This document shows positions 51,266 to 60,259 of a stretch of DNA of 64,000 bases, piece by piece. Origin of the DNA: Butyrivibrio sp. VCD2006. Lineage in GTDB: Bacteria > Bacillota > Clostridia > Lachnospirales > Lachnospiraceae. The translations under genes were made by a program, and so were the position numbers. Below the pieces are notes generated by a model. That model made no database searches. It was not told the origin of the DNA and saw nothing but the letters and a program-made list of their open reading frames with translations. Position 1 is the first letter of the stretch. The number at the start of each line of letters is the position of its first letter. The DNA lies in assembly GCF_000423925.1 (NCBI RefSeq), contig NZ_AUIX01000002.1, positions 224,813 through 288,812 of the forward strand, written 5' to 3'.

Positions 51266-51391
51266 GTTCCAATGTTTTTGATTTTCTTGTAGCGAAGCGA
51301 TGTGCAGGTCACCTGACGAGGTATTTTCGAGTCTGGTGAAATGTCATACAGAGTAGAGCGGAACTTCATTGTGAAAAGTGGATTGACACAT

Positions 51392-51431
51392 AAAAGGTCA
51401 GCGGAATGCTTGCATTCCGGCTGACCTTTTT
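51392..51431 (+). terminator. Second copy of the same terminator hairpin
   Basis: This copy is identical in the stem and loop to the hairpin at 51156-51195. The sequence between the copies (51266-51391) holds a partial copy of the dispersed element but no gene. Confidence 0.8.
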
Positions 51432-51583
51432 CATTTTACGTGGTCAAATAAATGAGATGGCAACAAATTTGTTTGTGGGTAACATTTTTGTTGCCGACAA
51501 CGTTAAAATGGGTAACCTGAAATCAGTCTAAACACAGGAACATAGCCTCGCAATATGCGGCGACAAGTCCGCAATAAAGTGAC

Positions 51584-51616
51584 TTGACTGGTATACAAGC
51601 ATATACGGTATACTAG
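51584..51616 (+). promoter_or_regulatory. gntR promoter with overlapping operator-like sites
   Basis: TTGACT (51584) with a -10-like TATACT (51609). GGTATACAAG (51590) and CGGTATACTAG (51606) overlap them. They share the GTATAC(A/T)AG core with the perfect palindrome before uxuA (52573), so autoregulation by the GntR protein is plausible. Confidence 0.5.
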
Positions 51617-51779
51617 ATATATCGGTATATGTGGATTCTCAAGTGACTTCGCACAAAGAGATAGATGCTTTGGGCTTAGCGAAATGGTTGGTTCAACACG
51701 TGCAAATAATTCGTATTTAACGAGACAAAAACATATATTGACGATTGAGTAGACAGACAACTGAGAGGGAAACATCATT

Positions 51780-52463
51780 ATGAAACAGGTAGAAAGACTT
51801 GCTACTGAGACAGCAAGAGAATATGCCTTCCGGGCAATCATGGAAAATATTATTTCACTTGATCTGGCACCGGGAACTGCTATCAGTGAGAATGAGATAG
51901 CGGGATTCCTTGGAATCAGTAGAACACCTGTGAGAGAGGCTATACAGGAACTTCACAAGGTTGCAATAATTGAGATTTATCCCCAAAGAGGAAGCTATAT
52001 TTCACTTATAGATTCTAAGTTCGTTGAGGAAGCGGTTTTTCTCAGAAGAGTTCTGGATGTGGCTGTTATTGAAGAAGCCTGTGATCTGGCAACTGATGAG
52101 GACATTATGAAGATGGAGGAGAACCTGGCACTTCAAGAGTTTTACCTTCAAAACATGGCTACGGAGAAGATATATGAGCTCGATAATGAATTTCATCGCA
52201 TCATATATGTGGCCGCCAGAAAAGAGACAATACACAAGATGCGAGGAACAATGATGATCCATTTTGACAGAGTAAGAGCGCTTTCAATGCTCACTGTCAA
52301 GGATACTAATATAGTAGGTGATCATAGGGAGATGCTTGAAGCAATTAAAAATAAGGATAAGGAAGAAGCCGGAAGGCTCGTTGAGAAGCATCTTAAGAGA
52401 TACAAGATAGATCATGATGCACTGCTTGAAGCTCATCCCGAATATTTTAAGACAGATAATTAA
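51780..52463 (+). CDS. GntR family regulator, FadR subfamily
   Basis: The 227-residue protein has an N-terminal winged HTH (PGTAISENEIAGFLGISRTP + VREAIQELHKVAIIEIYPQR) and an FCD-type helical effector domain with the conserved D-x-x-F-H-R segment (DNEFHRIIYVAA) and HREMLEAIKNKDKEEAGRLV with a terminal H. FCD proteins bind metal and carboxylic-acid effectors. It sits before uxuA and the alpha-glucuronidase gene, so regulation by a glucuronate/mannonate-pathway acid is likely. Palindromic GTATAC sites are present before both gntR and uxuA. Confidence 0.92.
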   Translation: MKQVERLATETAREYAFRAIMENIISLDLAPGTAISENEIAGFLGISRTPVREAIQELHKVAIIEIYPQRGSYISLIDSKFVEEAVFLRRVLDVAVIEEACDLATDEDIMKMEENLALQEFYLQNMATEKIYELDNEFHRIIYVAARKETIHKMRGTMMIHFDRVRALSMLTVKDTNIVGDHREMLEAIKNKDKEEAGRLVEKHLKRYKIDHDALLEAHPEYFKTDN

Positions 52464-52507
52464 GAATGGTTTCATTCAAGATGTCACAAATTGTTAAGAA
52501 AATATGA

Positions 52508-52540
52508 CCAAATTCGCACCTGCGAATTTGGTTGTTTTTT
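52508..52540 (+). terminator. Intrinsic terminator of gntR
   Basis: CCAAATTCGCA and TGCGAATTTGG are perfect 11-base arms around CC, followed by TTGTTTTTTT. Confidence 0.92.
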
Positions 52541-52572
52541 TGTGTGGACAGGGCTGGACAAATATTCTAATA

Positions 52573-52588
52573 TACTTGTATACAAGTA
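52573..52588. promoter_or_regulatory. Perfect palindromic operator before uxuA
   Basis: TACTTGTATACAAGTA is a 16-base perfect palindrome 87 bases before the uxuA start, next to a possible -10 (TAATAT). It is the likely GntR-protein site controlling the glucuronate genes. Confidence 0.7.
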
Positions 52589-52674
52589 GAGAAGCTAAAG
52601 CGACTTACGGCACCTAAAAATAGAAAACAAACATGGGTGTCTATTATAGAAACAAGTATAGGAGAGTTTTAGAT

Positions 52675-53748
52675 ATGGAAATGACATTTAGATGGTTTGG
52701 AACAGGATTTGATACTGTAAGCTTGAAGCAGATCAGACAGATTCCCGGAGTGACAGGAGTTATTACTACTCTTTATGACACCACTCCCGGTGAGGTTTGG
52801 TCAAGAGAGAGAATCCGTGCACTCAAGGATGAGGTAGAAAGTGCAGGACTGCATATTGCAGGTATCGAATCTGTAAATATACATGATGCTATTAAAATAG
52901 GAAGCCCCGACAGAGATCAGTATATTGATAACTACATTGAGACTCTTAAAAATCTGGGCGAAGAGGATATTCATCTTGTATGCTACAACTTCATGCCGGT
53001 TTTTGACTGGACGAGAACTGAGCTTGCAAGAGTAAGACCTGACGGATCAACAGTACTTGCTTACACTCAGGCTGCAATTGATGCACTTGATCCTGAGGCT
53101 ATGTTTGATTCAATAAGCAAGGATGCCAACGGTGCAGTACTTCCCGGATGGGAGCCTGAGCGTATGGCTATTATAAAGGAACTCTTTGAAAAGTATAAAG
53201 ATGTAGATGAGGAGAAGCTCTTTGATAACCTCAAGTATTTCCTTGAGAAGATCATGCCTGTCTGCGATGAATATGATATCAATATGGCTATTCATCCTGA
53301 TGATCCTGCATGGTCAGTATTTGGACTTCCTCGTATCATCATCAACTTAGAGAATATTCAGCGCATGATGAAGATGGTAGATAACCCGCACAATGGTGTT
53401 ACATTCTGCGCAGGTTCCTATGGTACCAACAGAGAGAACGATCTTCCCGGAATGATCAGAGCACTTAAGGGTCGTATTCATTTTGCACACGTAAGAAACC
53501 TTAAGTTCCATTCTGATGACAACTTCGAAGAGGCTGCTCATCTTTCCAGTGATGGTGATTTCGATATGTACGAGATCATGAAGGCACTTTATGACATCGA
53601 CTTTACCGGCCCTATCCGTCCTGACCATGGTCGTATGATCTGGGATGAAGTGGCAATGCCCGGATATGGTCTTTATGACAGAGCTCTTGGAGCAACCTAC
53701 CTCAATGGATTATGGGAAGCAATTAAGAAAAATGCAGAAAGGAACTGA
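52675..53748 (+). CDS. uxuA: Mannonate dehydratase
   Basis: The 357-residue enzyme converts D-mannonate to 2-keto-3-deoxygluconate, a step in glucuronate catabolism. UxuA features are MTFRWFGTGFDTVSLKQIRQ, the MAIHPDDPAWSVFGLPRII segment (metal-binding His and Asp), FCAGSYGTNRENDLPGMIRA, FAHVRNLKF and a late RPDHGRMIWDE. The start at 52675 is preferred over 52633 because the family begins MEMTFRWFG; TAGGAGAG precedes it. It forms a two-gene unit with the alpha-glucuronidase (gap 6 bases). UxaC and UxuB are not in the window. Confidence 0.95.
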   Translation: MEMTFRWFGTGFDTVSLKQIRQIPGVTGVITTLYDTTPGEVWSRERIRALKDEVESAGLHIAGIESVNIHDAIKIGSPDRDQYIDNYIETLKNLGEEDIHLVCYNFMPVFDWTRTELARVRPDGSTVLAYTQAAIDALDPEAMFDSISKDANGAVLPGWEPERMAIIKELFEKYKDVDEEKLFDNLKYFLEKIMPVCDEYDINMAIHPDDPAWSVFGLPRIIINLENIQRMMKMVDNPHNGVTFCAGSYGTNRENDLPGMIRALKGRIHFAHVRNLKFHSDDNFEEAAHLSSDGDFDMYEIMKALYDIDFTGPIRPDHGRMIWDEVAMPGYGLYDRALGATYLNGLWEAIKKNAERN

Positions 53749-53754
53749 TGACCT

Positions 53755-55800
53755 ATGTGGACACAGTGTTGGCTAGATTATAAGGAAGGAAAAGAGAAGG
53801 CAGCAGAGTTTGAAAAGCTTTTTAGTGGTGTAGCTCTGCCGGAATCTTCTGAGGTCACAGCCGCTTTTGACGAAATAAATAAGGTATCCCGAATTTGGTT
53901 TGATAAGGATGTAAGGAAAGCTGATGAGAAGGACGCAGCAATAGTTCTTAAGCTTATATCAAAAGACGAATTTGCCGGATATGTAAATAAAGAAGGAACA
54001 GACCTCCAAAAGAAGAGCGTTGAGGATGCGGACATTTTAAGGGACTCCTATCGCATAAGCTATGATGACAATAGACTGGTAGTTGAGGCTACTTCCAGAG
54101 AGGGGCTTATTTTCGGTACCTTCAGGATGATAGCACTTATGAGGCTTGGCAAGCTCGAGGAAGGAAAGAGCTGCCTTGAAGTACCTTCAAATCCCATACG
54201 TATGCTTGATCATTGGGATAACATGGATGGCTCTATTGAGAGAGGCTATTCAGGCAGATCATTTTTCTATGTTAATAATGAAATCATTATTGATGACAGA
54301 ACCAGAGACTATGCAAGATTACTTGCTTCAATGGGCATAAATGCAGTAGCTATAAATAACGTTAATGTTAAGGATGCTGCATGTGAGCTTATTGGTGACA
54401 GATTCCTTTCAAAGGTTAAGGAACTTACTGATCTCTTCGATTTTTATGGCGTTAAGATGTATGTGTGCATCAACTTCGCGAGTCCTATAGATACGCCTAT
54501 CGGCTCCGCAGATCCTCTCAATGAGGAAGTGCAGGCTTGGTGGAACGCCAAGGCAAAGGAAGTTTATGACAGGATTCCTAATCTTGGCGGATTCCTTGTT
54601 AAGGCAGATTCTGAGGGAAGACCGGGTCCTATGACCTATGGCAGGACTCAGGCTGACGGCGCCAATATGCTGGCGAAGGCTCTGGCACCTTTTAATGCAA
54701 CAGTTATTTGGAGATGCTTTGTATACAACTGTCAGCAGGACTGGAGAGATCTCACTACAGACCGCGCCAAGGCAGGATATGACTACTTTAGTCAGTTGGA
54801 TGGCAGCTTTGCTGATAACGTAATTTTACAGATAAAAAACGGTCCCATGGATTTTCAGGTAAGAGAACCTGTATCACCGCTTTTCGGTGGTCTGTCTAAA
54901 ACCAGACAGATGCTTGAGGTACAGATAGCTCAGGAGTATACAGGACATCAAATTGATCTTTGCTATCTCATGCCGTGGTTTAAGGAGATACTTTCTTTTG
55001 AGACATACCTTCCTGATGTGGAGGATTCCACTGTTGCCGGAATTATAAGCGGAAGAGCTGATAAGAAGCTTCGTGGTGGTATGGTAGCCGTAACCAATAC
55101 AGGTAATGATGAAAACTGGACAGGAAATGATCTTGCAGCTGCAAACCTTTATGGATTTGGAAGACTTGCTTGGAATACAGAGCTTTCAGCAGAAGAAATC
55201 GTAGAGGAGTGGTCTGAGCTTACATATCCTATGATAAGTGCTGAGGACCAGAAGACTATATGCGACCTTGAGCTTGGATCCTGGAGAACCTATGAGAATT
55301 ATACTTCTCCTCTTGGAATCGGCTGGATGGTAACTCCTCATGACCATTATGGTCCCTGTGTTGACGGATATGAGTATGACAGATGGGGAACATATCACCG
55401 CGCTGACTGGCAGGGAATAGGTGTTGAGAGAGGTCCTGAGGGAACAGGTTTTGCACTTCAGTATCGCTCGCCCAATAAAGAGAATTTCTCTGATCCTGCT
55501 ACTACACCTGAGGAGCTCCTTCTGTTTTTCCATAAGACACCTTATACACATGTATTGTCATCCGGAAAAACCGTGATACAGCATATATACGATACTCACT
55601 TTGCAGGCTATGAAGAGGCAAAGGAGATGCTAAAAAAGTGGGAAAGCCTCAAGGGTAAGGTTCCCGCACGCGTTTATGATAATGTGTCTGAGAGATTTGA
55701 AAGACAGGTAAGAAATGCGAGAGAGTGGTGTGATATCGTAAACAGCTATTTCTATCGCAAGTGTGGAATTCCTGATGATCAGGGCAGAACTATATATTAA
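53755..55800 (+). CDS. aguA: Alpha-glucuronidase, GH67
   Basis: The 681-residue protein releases (4-O-methyl-)glucuronic acid from xylo-oligosaccharides. GH67 features are an N-terminal domain, the catalytic barrel with IRMLDHWDNMDGSIERGYSG (residues about 148-167), FLVKADSEGRPGPMTYGRTQ, FRCFVYNCQQDW-type strand (here WRCFVYNCQQDWRD), and an HDHYGPCVDGYEYDRWGTYH region. Length matches the family. It has no signal peptide, so it acts on imported oligosaccharides in the cytoplasm. Its product feeds the uxu pathway, whose gene precedes it by 6 bases. Confidence 0.96.
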   Translation: MWTQCWLDYKEGKEKAAEFEKLFSGVALPESSEVTAAFDEINKVSRIWFDKDVRKADEKDAAIVLKLISKDEFAGYVNKEGTDLQKKSVEDADILRDSYRISYDDNRLVVEATSREGLIFGTFRMIALMRLGKLEEGKSCLEVPSNPIRMLDHWDNMDGSIERGYSGRSFFYVNNEIIIDDRTRDYARLLASMGINAVAINNVNVKDAACELIGDRFLSKVKELTDLFDFYGVKMYVCINFASPIDTPIGSADPLNEEVQAWWNAKAKEVYDRIPNLGGFLVKADSEGRPGPMTYGRTQADGANMLAKALAPFNATVIWRCFVYNCQQDWRDLTTDRAKAGYDYFSQLDGSFADNVILQIKNGPMDFQVREPVSPLFGGLSKTRQMLEVQIAQEYTGHQIDLCYLMPWFKEILSFETYLPDVEDSTVAGIISGRADKKLRGGMVAVTNTGNDENWTGNDLAAANLYGFGRLAWNTELSAEEIVEEWSELTYPMISAEDQKTICDLELGSWRTYENYTSPLGIGWMVTPHDHYGPCVDGYEYDRWGTYHRADWQGIGVERGPEGTGFALQYRSPNKENFSDPATTPEELLLFFHKTPYTHVLSSGKTVIQHIYDTHFAGYEEAKEMLKKWESLKGKVPARVYDNVSERFERQVRNAREWCDIVNSYFYRKCGIPDDQGRTIY

Positions 55801-55850
55801 AATAATAATCAGAGAAGAGCATTAAAATAATAATCAGAGAAGAATATATT
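55801..55850 (+). repeat. Short tandem repeat after the alpha-glucuronidase stop
   Basis: ATTAAAATAATAATCAGAGA occurs twice in tandem (starting at about 55797 and 55830), with the first copy overlapping the stop codon. Confidence 0.7.
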
Positions 55851-55853
55851 TAT

Positions 55854-55902
55854 GCCTTCCCCCTTTTAGGGGGAAGGTGTCAGCGAAGCTGACGGATGAG
55901 GG
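55854..55902 (+). repeat. Dispersed GC palindrome, copy 2
   Basis: GCCTTCCCCCTTTTAGGGGG, then AAGGTGTCAGCGAAGCTGAC and GGATGAGGG. This is the same element as at 44116. It lies between the ends of the convergent alpha-glucuronidase and hpf genes. Confidence 0.85.
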
Positions 55903-55909
55903 AAATATA

Positions 55910-55933
55910 AAAGGCCGCCATTTGGCGGCCTTT
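55910..55933 (-). terminator. Intrinsic terminator of hpf
   Basis: AAAGGCCGCC and GGCGGCCTTT form a GC-rich hairpin; on the minus strand it is followed by TTATATTT. It also faces the end of the alpha-glucuronidase gene. Confidence 0.8.
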
Positions 55934-55940
55934 ACTGCGC

Positions 55941-56471
55941 TTATTCTTCCGGCTCGATCAAGCCATAGGTATTTCCTTTTCTCTTATAGACTACGTTAGG
56001 CTGGTCTGTCTCAGCATTGATGAATACGAAGAAGTTGTGTCCGAGAAGCTCCATCTGAATTGCTGCATCCTCAACATACATGGGTTTAAGATCAAACTTC
56101 TTAACACGCTCGATTTTGATTTCCTCATCATCGAAGTCTTCGTTCTCGATATATTCCTTCTTGAAGTTGCTGATCTCAGTCTGATGCTTGTTTACAAGCT
56201 TACTTCTGTATTTTTTCAGCTGGCGTTCAATGATCTCCTCCACCAGATCTATTGAAACATACATGTCGTTACTGACCTGTTCGGATCTGATGATCTTACC
56301 CTTAACGGGAATTGTAACCTCGATCTTATGGCGATCCTTGTCAGCGGTTAATGTTACATTGACGTTAGTCTCGGGTGTGAAGTACTTTTCAAGCTTTCCG
56401 ATTTTCTCCTCCACAGCGGATTTAAGTCCGGGTGTTACATCGATGTTTTTTCCAATAATAGTGAATTTCAT
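55941..56471 (-). CDS. hpf: Long-form ribosome hibernation promoting factor
   Basis: The 176-residue protein binds 30S subunits and dimerises 70S ribosomes into inactive 100S particles in resting cells. The N-terminal S30AE domain contains MKFTIIGKNIDVTPGLKSAV and KIGKLEKYF (residues 1-95). A charged linker leads to the C-terminal dimerisation domain VKKFDLKPMYVEDAAIQMEL + LGHNFFVFINAETDQPNVVY (about 115-165). The start at MKF is chosen with AAAGGGGATGATCG; longer frames are not family-like. It is divergent from the butyrate operon. Confidence 0.95.
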   Translation of the reverse strand: MKFTIIGKNIDVTPGLKSAVEEKIGKLEKYFTPETNVNVTLTADKDRHKIEVTIPVKGKIIRSEQVSNDMYVSIDLVEEIIERQLKKYRSKLVNKHQTEISNFKKEYIENEDFDDEEIKIERVKKFDLKPMYVEDAAIQMELLGHNFFVFINAETDQPNVVYKRKGNTYGLIEPEE

Positions 56472-56661
56472 GCGATCATCCCCTTTGCAGTTTATTAACA
56501 TTAGAATTTTGTCAGACAAAATTCTAAATTTATTAAACAAATTATATCATTCTTATGTTCGAATGTGCAATTTAATAAAAGGTTGTTTACAAATCTTTAA
56601 CTTTTGTGAAAGTCGCACAAAAAATATGTTCACTTTAAATGGTGGAAAAATAATTTTTTGG

Positions 56662-56741
56662 TGTGGATTAATGTGGATGATGTGGATAACTTCGTGCATA
56701 ACTGTCTGTTGAGCCATTTTATTTTCAAAAATTGTGGATAA
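56662..56741 (+). promoter_or_regulatory. Cluster of DnaA-box-like sites
   Basis: TGTGGATTA (56662), TGTGGATGA (56672), TGTGGATAA (56681) and TGTGGATAA (56733) are one-mismatch or perfect complements of the DnaA box TTATCCACA. The first three are almost directly adjacent. The region is AT-rich and lies between hpf and the thiolase gene. No dnaA, dnaN or replication gene is nearby. Confidence 0.65.
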
Positions 56742-56858
56742 CTTTTTAAAACTTTCTTAATAATCAATGAATTTTTTATATTGACTTTTCAATTTATGTG
56801 CAATTAGAACAGCTTTATTAAAAATTCTAAAAAATATATATATTGACAGTGCTTTTCC

Positions 56859-56888
56859 TTGCAATAAAAATCGCACACATGCTATAAT
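56859..56888 (+). promoter_or_regulatory. Predicted thiolase promoter
   Basis: TATAAT (56883) is preceded by TTGCAA (56859, spacer 18) and, further up, TTGACA (56843). Transcription would start about 56895, giving a leader of roughly 75 bases. Confidence 0.6.
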
Positions 56889-56971
56889 ATATTCGTTGTG
56901 ACAAAAAAATAACAAGCAACAGAAAACATAAAATTTGCGGACATAAAAGTCCCGAAACGGAGGTAGCATCT

Positions 56972-58147
56972 ATGGCACAAAAGGTAGTATTAGCAGGCGC
57001 TTGCAGAACTGCAATCGGCAAGATGGGCGGAGCCCTTTCTAACACACCGGCAGCAGAGCTTGGATCAATTGTAATCAAGGAAGCACTTAACAGAGCAGGC
57101 GTTAAGCCTGAACAGGTAGACGAGGTTCTCATGGGCTGCGTTATTCAGGCAGGTCTTGGACAGAACGTAGCACGTCAGGCATCAATCAAGGCAGGTCTTC
57201 CTGTTGAGGTACCGGCAGTTACTATCAACGTAGTTTGCGGCTCAGGTCTTAACTGCGTAAACATGGCTGCTGAGAAGATTCTTTCAGGCAGCGCTGATAT
57301 CGTTGTTGCTGGTGGTATGGAGAACATGTCTATGGCTCCTTTCGCACTTGATAAGGCACGTTTCGGTTATCGTATGAATAATGGCGTATTAAAGGATTGC
57401 ATGGTTAACGATGCTCTTTGGGATGCATTCAATGACTATCACATGATCAAGACTGCTGATAACGTAGCAGAGCAGTGGAAGCTCACAAGAGAAGAGCTTG
57501 ATGAGTTCGCACTCAAGAGCCAGCAGAAGTGCGAGGCAGCACAGAATGCAGGAAAGTTCAAGGATGAGATCGTTCCTGTACCTGTAAAGGTTAAGAAGGA
57601 AACAGTTATGTTCGATACAGACGAGGGTCCTCGTCCGGGTTCTACAATCGAAGGTCTTGCAAAGCTTCGTCCTATCAACGCTGATGGCGTAACAACAGCA
57701 GGTAACGCTTCAGGTATCAACGACGGTGCTGCAGCTATCGTTGTTATGAGCGAAGAGAAGGCTAAGGAACTTGGCATCACACCTATGGCTACATGGGTTG
57801 CAGGTGCTCTTGGCGGCGTTGATCCTTCAATCATGGGTGTTGGCCCTGTTGCTGCAACTAAGAAGGTTCTTGACCGCACAGGTCTTAAAATCGAGGATTT
57901 CGATATCTACGAAGCAAACGAAGCTTTCGCAGCTCAGTCTGTAGCAGTAGGTAAGGATCTTGGCTTCGACCTTGACAAACTTAATGTAAACGGTGGTGCA
58001 ATTGCACTTGGACACCCTGTAGGAGCTTCAGGATGCCGTATTCTTGTTACTCTCCTTCATGAGATGCAGAGATCTGACAAGAAGCGTGGTCTTGCTACTC
58101 TTTGTATCGGTGGCGGCATGGGTTGTGCAACTATCGTTGAGCGCTAA
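56972..58147 (+). CDS. thlA: Acetyl-CoA C-acetyltransferase (thiolase)
   Basis: The 391-residue enzyme condenses two acetyl-CoA to acetoacetyl-CoA, the first step to butyryl-CoA. Catalytic residues are in [17 protein letters not shown] (nucleophile Cys, about residue 88), [20 protein letters not shown] (His, about 348) and [14 protein letters not shown] (second Cys, about 379). It has full length and family start [34 protein letters not shown] precedes the ATG. It has its own promoter and terminator and is followed by the crt-hbd-bcd-etf genes. Confidence 0.96.
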   Translation: MAQKVVLAGACRTAIGKMGGALSNTPAAELGSIVIKEALNRAGVKPEQVDEVLMGCVIQAGLGQNVARQASIKAGLPVEVPAVTINVVCGSGLNCVNMAAEKILSGSADIVVAGGMENMSMAPFALDKARFGYRMNNGVLKDCMVNDALWDAFNDYHMIKTADNVAEQWKLTREELDEFALKSQQKCEAAQNAGKFKDEIVPVPVKVKKETVMFDTDEGPRPGSTIEGLAKLRPINADGVTTAGNASGINDGAAAIVVMSEEKAKELGITPMATWVAGALGGVDPSIMGVGPVAATKKVLDRTGLKIEDFDIYEANEAFAAQSVAVGKDLGFDLDKLNVNGGAIALGHPVGASGCRILVTLLHEMQRSDKKRGLATLCIGGGMGCATIVER

Positions 58148-58157
58148 AACTAAATGC

Positions 58158-58190
58158 AAAAAGGAAACGGTTTGTACCGTTTCCTTTTTA
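58158..58190 (+). terminator. Intrinsic terminator after the thiolase gene
   Basis: AAAAAGGAAACGGT and ACCGTTTCCTTTTT form a perfect hairpin with a four-base loop. It separates thlA from crt, which would then depend on read-through or a promoter at about 58195-58250. Confidence 0.9.
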
Positions 58191-58276
58191 TAACGAAAAA
58201 AGAATAAAAGGTATTTAGTTTTGCTTAAGCATTTACTGATACCTTTATTATAGAAACGAACAAGGAGGCAAAGAAA

Positions 58277-59071
58277 ATGGGATTTGTAAATGTTGAAGTT
58301 AAGGATAAAATTGCTGTCCTTACAATCAACCGCCCTGAGGCACTCAATGCTCTTAACAGCCAGGTTCTTGACGACCTTAGCGCTGCTCTTGACAGCATTG
58401 ATGTTAACACAGTAAGAGCTCTCGTTCTTACAGGTGCAGGGGAGAAGTCATTCGTAGCAGGTGCTGACATCGGAGAGATGAGCACACTTACCAAGGCTGA
58501 AGGTGAGGCTTTTGGTAAGAAGGGAAATGATGTATTCAGAAAACTGGAGACATTCCCTATTCCTACAATCGCAGCAGTTAACGGCTTTGCTCTTGGTGGC
58601 GGCTGCGAGATTTCCATGAGCTGTGATATTCGTATCTGCTCAGATAACGCTATGTTTGGTCAGCCTGAGGTTGGTCTTGGAATCACTCCCGGCTTCGGCG
58701 GCACACAGAGACTTGCTCGTCTCATCGGCGCTGGAATGGCTAAGCAGCTTATCTACACAGCACGCAATATCAAGGCAGACGAGGCTTTCAGAATCGGTCT
58801 TGTAAATGCAGTTTATACTCAGGAAGAGCTTCTTCCTGCAGCTGAGAAGATGGCAAACACAATTGCAGCACAGGCTCCTATCGCAGTTCGTGCATGCAAG
58901 AAGGCTATCAACGATGGACTTCAGCTTGATATCGATAAGGCAATTGAGCTTGAGGAGAAGATCTTCGGTGATTGCTTCGAGACAGAGGATCAGCGTGAAG
59001 GTATGGCAAACTTCCTTCGCAAGAAAGATGATCCGAAGAAGGTTAAGGTTGTAGACTTCCAGAATAAGTAA
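58277..59071 (+). CDS. crt: 3-Hydroxybutyryl-CoA dehydratase (crotonase)
   Basis: The 264-residue enoyl-CoA hydratase converts 3-hydroxybutyryl-CoA to crotonyl-CoA. It shows INRPEALNALNSQVLDDLSA, the oxyanion segment FVAGADIGEMSTL, the catalytic Glu in ALGGGCEISMSCDIRICSD (about residue 113) and the second Glu in FGQPEVGLGITPGFGGTQRL (about 133). It has family length. AAGGAGGCAAAGAAA precedes the ATG. It is the first gene of the block containing hbd, bcd, etfB and etfA. Confidence 0.95.
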   Translation: MGFVNVEVKDKIAVLTINRPEALNALNSQVLDDLSAALDSIDVNTVRALVLTGAGEKSFVAGADIGEMSTLTKAEGEAFGKKGNDVFRKLETFPIPTIAAVNGFALGGGCEISMSCDIRICSDNAMFGQPEVGLGITPGFGGTQRLARLIGAGMAKQLIYTARNIKADEAFRIGLVNAVYTQEELLPAAEKMANTIAAQAPIAVRACKKAINDGLQLDIDKAIELEEKIFGDCFETEDQREGMANFLRKKDDPKKVKVVDFQNK

Positions 59072-59168
59072 TTCAGATAATTAGTTTTGAATAATCGATT
59101 TTTTGGATAGTTAGATTTGAATAATCGATATTTGGATAATTGATTGAAAAAAGTATAACATGATCCCT

Positions 59169-59262
59169 GCCTTCCCCTTGGGGGGAGGTGGCGCAAAGTA
59201 TAACATAATCCCTGCCTTCCCCCTGGGGGGAAGGTGTCAGCGAAGCTGACGGATGAGGGGTA
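59169..59262 (+). repeat. Dispersed GC palindrome, copies 3 and 4 in tandem
   Basis: A shortened copy (CTTCCCCTTGGGGGGAGGTG, 59170) and a complete copy (59213-59260) lie in tandem, with duplicated flanks (AAAGTATAACAT(G/A)ATCCCTG). The complete copy ends about 20 bases before the hbd start, so the mRNA hairpins lie next to its ribosome site. The gap also holds four degenerate TTGAATAATCGAT or TTGGATAGTTAG-type repeats (59081-59145). Confidence 0.85.
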
Positions 59263-59281
59263 ATAAATAGGAGGAATTAAA

Positions 59282-60157
59282 ATGAAAGTAGCAGTTATTG
59301 GTGCCGGAACAATGGGCGCAGGCATCGCGCAGACATTTGCACAGGCAGATACAGTTGATAAGGTATATCTCTGTGATATTAAGACAGAGTTCGCTGAGGG
59401 CGGCTTTGCAAAGATTAAGAAGAGCATCGACAAGATGGTTTCTAAAGGAAAGATCGATCAGGCTAAGGCTGATGTTATCATCGGCAAGATCCAGACAGGT
59501 CTTAACGACATCTGTACAGATGCTGATCTTGTAGTTGAGGCAGCTCTTGAGGTTATGGATATCAAGAAGAACCTCTTCAAGGAACTCGAGGAGAACATCG
59601 TAAAGAATCCTGATTGCATTTTTGCATCTAACACATCATCTCTTTCAATCACAGAGATCGGTGCAGGTCTTCCTAAGCCGGTTATCGGTATGCACTTCTT
59701 CAATCCCGCTCCTGTTATGAAGCTGGTTGAGGTTATCCAGGGTGCTAACACACCTGAGTCTGACGTTGAGAAGATCAAGAAGATTTCTGAGGATCTTGGC
59801 AAGACTCCCGTTCAGGTTAACGAGGCAGCTGGTTTCGTTGTAAACCGTATCCTTGTTCCTATGATCAACGAAGGTATCTTCGTATATTCAGAAGGCGTTT
59901 CCGATATCCAGGGCGTAGACACAGCTATGAAGCTTGGCTGCAACCATCCTATGGGACCCCTTGAACTCGGTGACTACATCGGACTTGATATCGTTCTTGC
60001 AATCATGGACGTTCTTTACAAGGAGACAGGCGATTCCAAGTATCGTGCTTGCCCTCTTCTTCGTAAGATGGTTCGTGGTAAGAAGCTTGGTGTTAAGACT
60101 GGTATCGGTTTCTACGATTACAGCGACGGCGGCAAGGTGCCCACAGACAAAAAGTAA
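59282..60157 (+). CDS. hbd: 3-Hydroxybutyryl-CoA dehydrogenase
   Basis: The 291-residue enzyme reduces acetoacetyl-CoA to 3-hydroxybutyryl-CoA with NAD(P)H. It has the Rossmann loop [20 protein letters not shown] (residues 3-22), [18 protein letters not shown], the catalytic His in [20 protein letters not shown] (about residue 138) and [20 protein letters not shown]. It is the expected length for hbd (about 280-290). TAGGAGGAATTAAA precedes the ATG, immediately after a dispersed palindrome. It is in the same transcript as crt and bcd. Confidence 0.96.
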   Translation: MKVAVIGAGTMGAGIAQTFAQADTVDKVYLCDIKTEFAEGGFAKIKKSIDKMVSKGKIDQAKADVIIGKIQTGLNDICTDADLVVEAALEVMDIKKNLFKELEENIVKNPDCIFASNTSSLSITEIGAGLPKPVIGMHFFNPAPVMKLVEVIQGANTPESDVEKIKKISEDLGKTPVQVNEAAGFVVNRILVPMINEGIFVYSEGVSDIQGVDTAMKLGCNHPMGPLELGDYIGLDIVLAIMDVLYKETGDSKYRACPLLRKMVRGKKLGVKTGIGFYDYSDGGKVPTDKK

Positions 60158-60259
60158 TCACTTGGCGGCGTCCTTTGGCGCCTAGTGTACTACTTTGTTC
60201 GATCGAACGAAGTGAGAAGTCGAACTTCCTTTTTAAGGAATAAAAAATGCCCATATAAA

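Noticed and set aside
56188..56712. Plus-strand frame of 174 codons antisense to hpf
   Set aside because: It is a shadow of the hpf gene and its AT-rich upstream region; hpf itself has clear family motifs.
56641..56760. Chromosomal origin of replication
   Set aside because: DnaA-like boxes and AT-rich DNA are present, but there are only four boxes and no dnaA, dnaN, recF or gyrase genes nearby.
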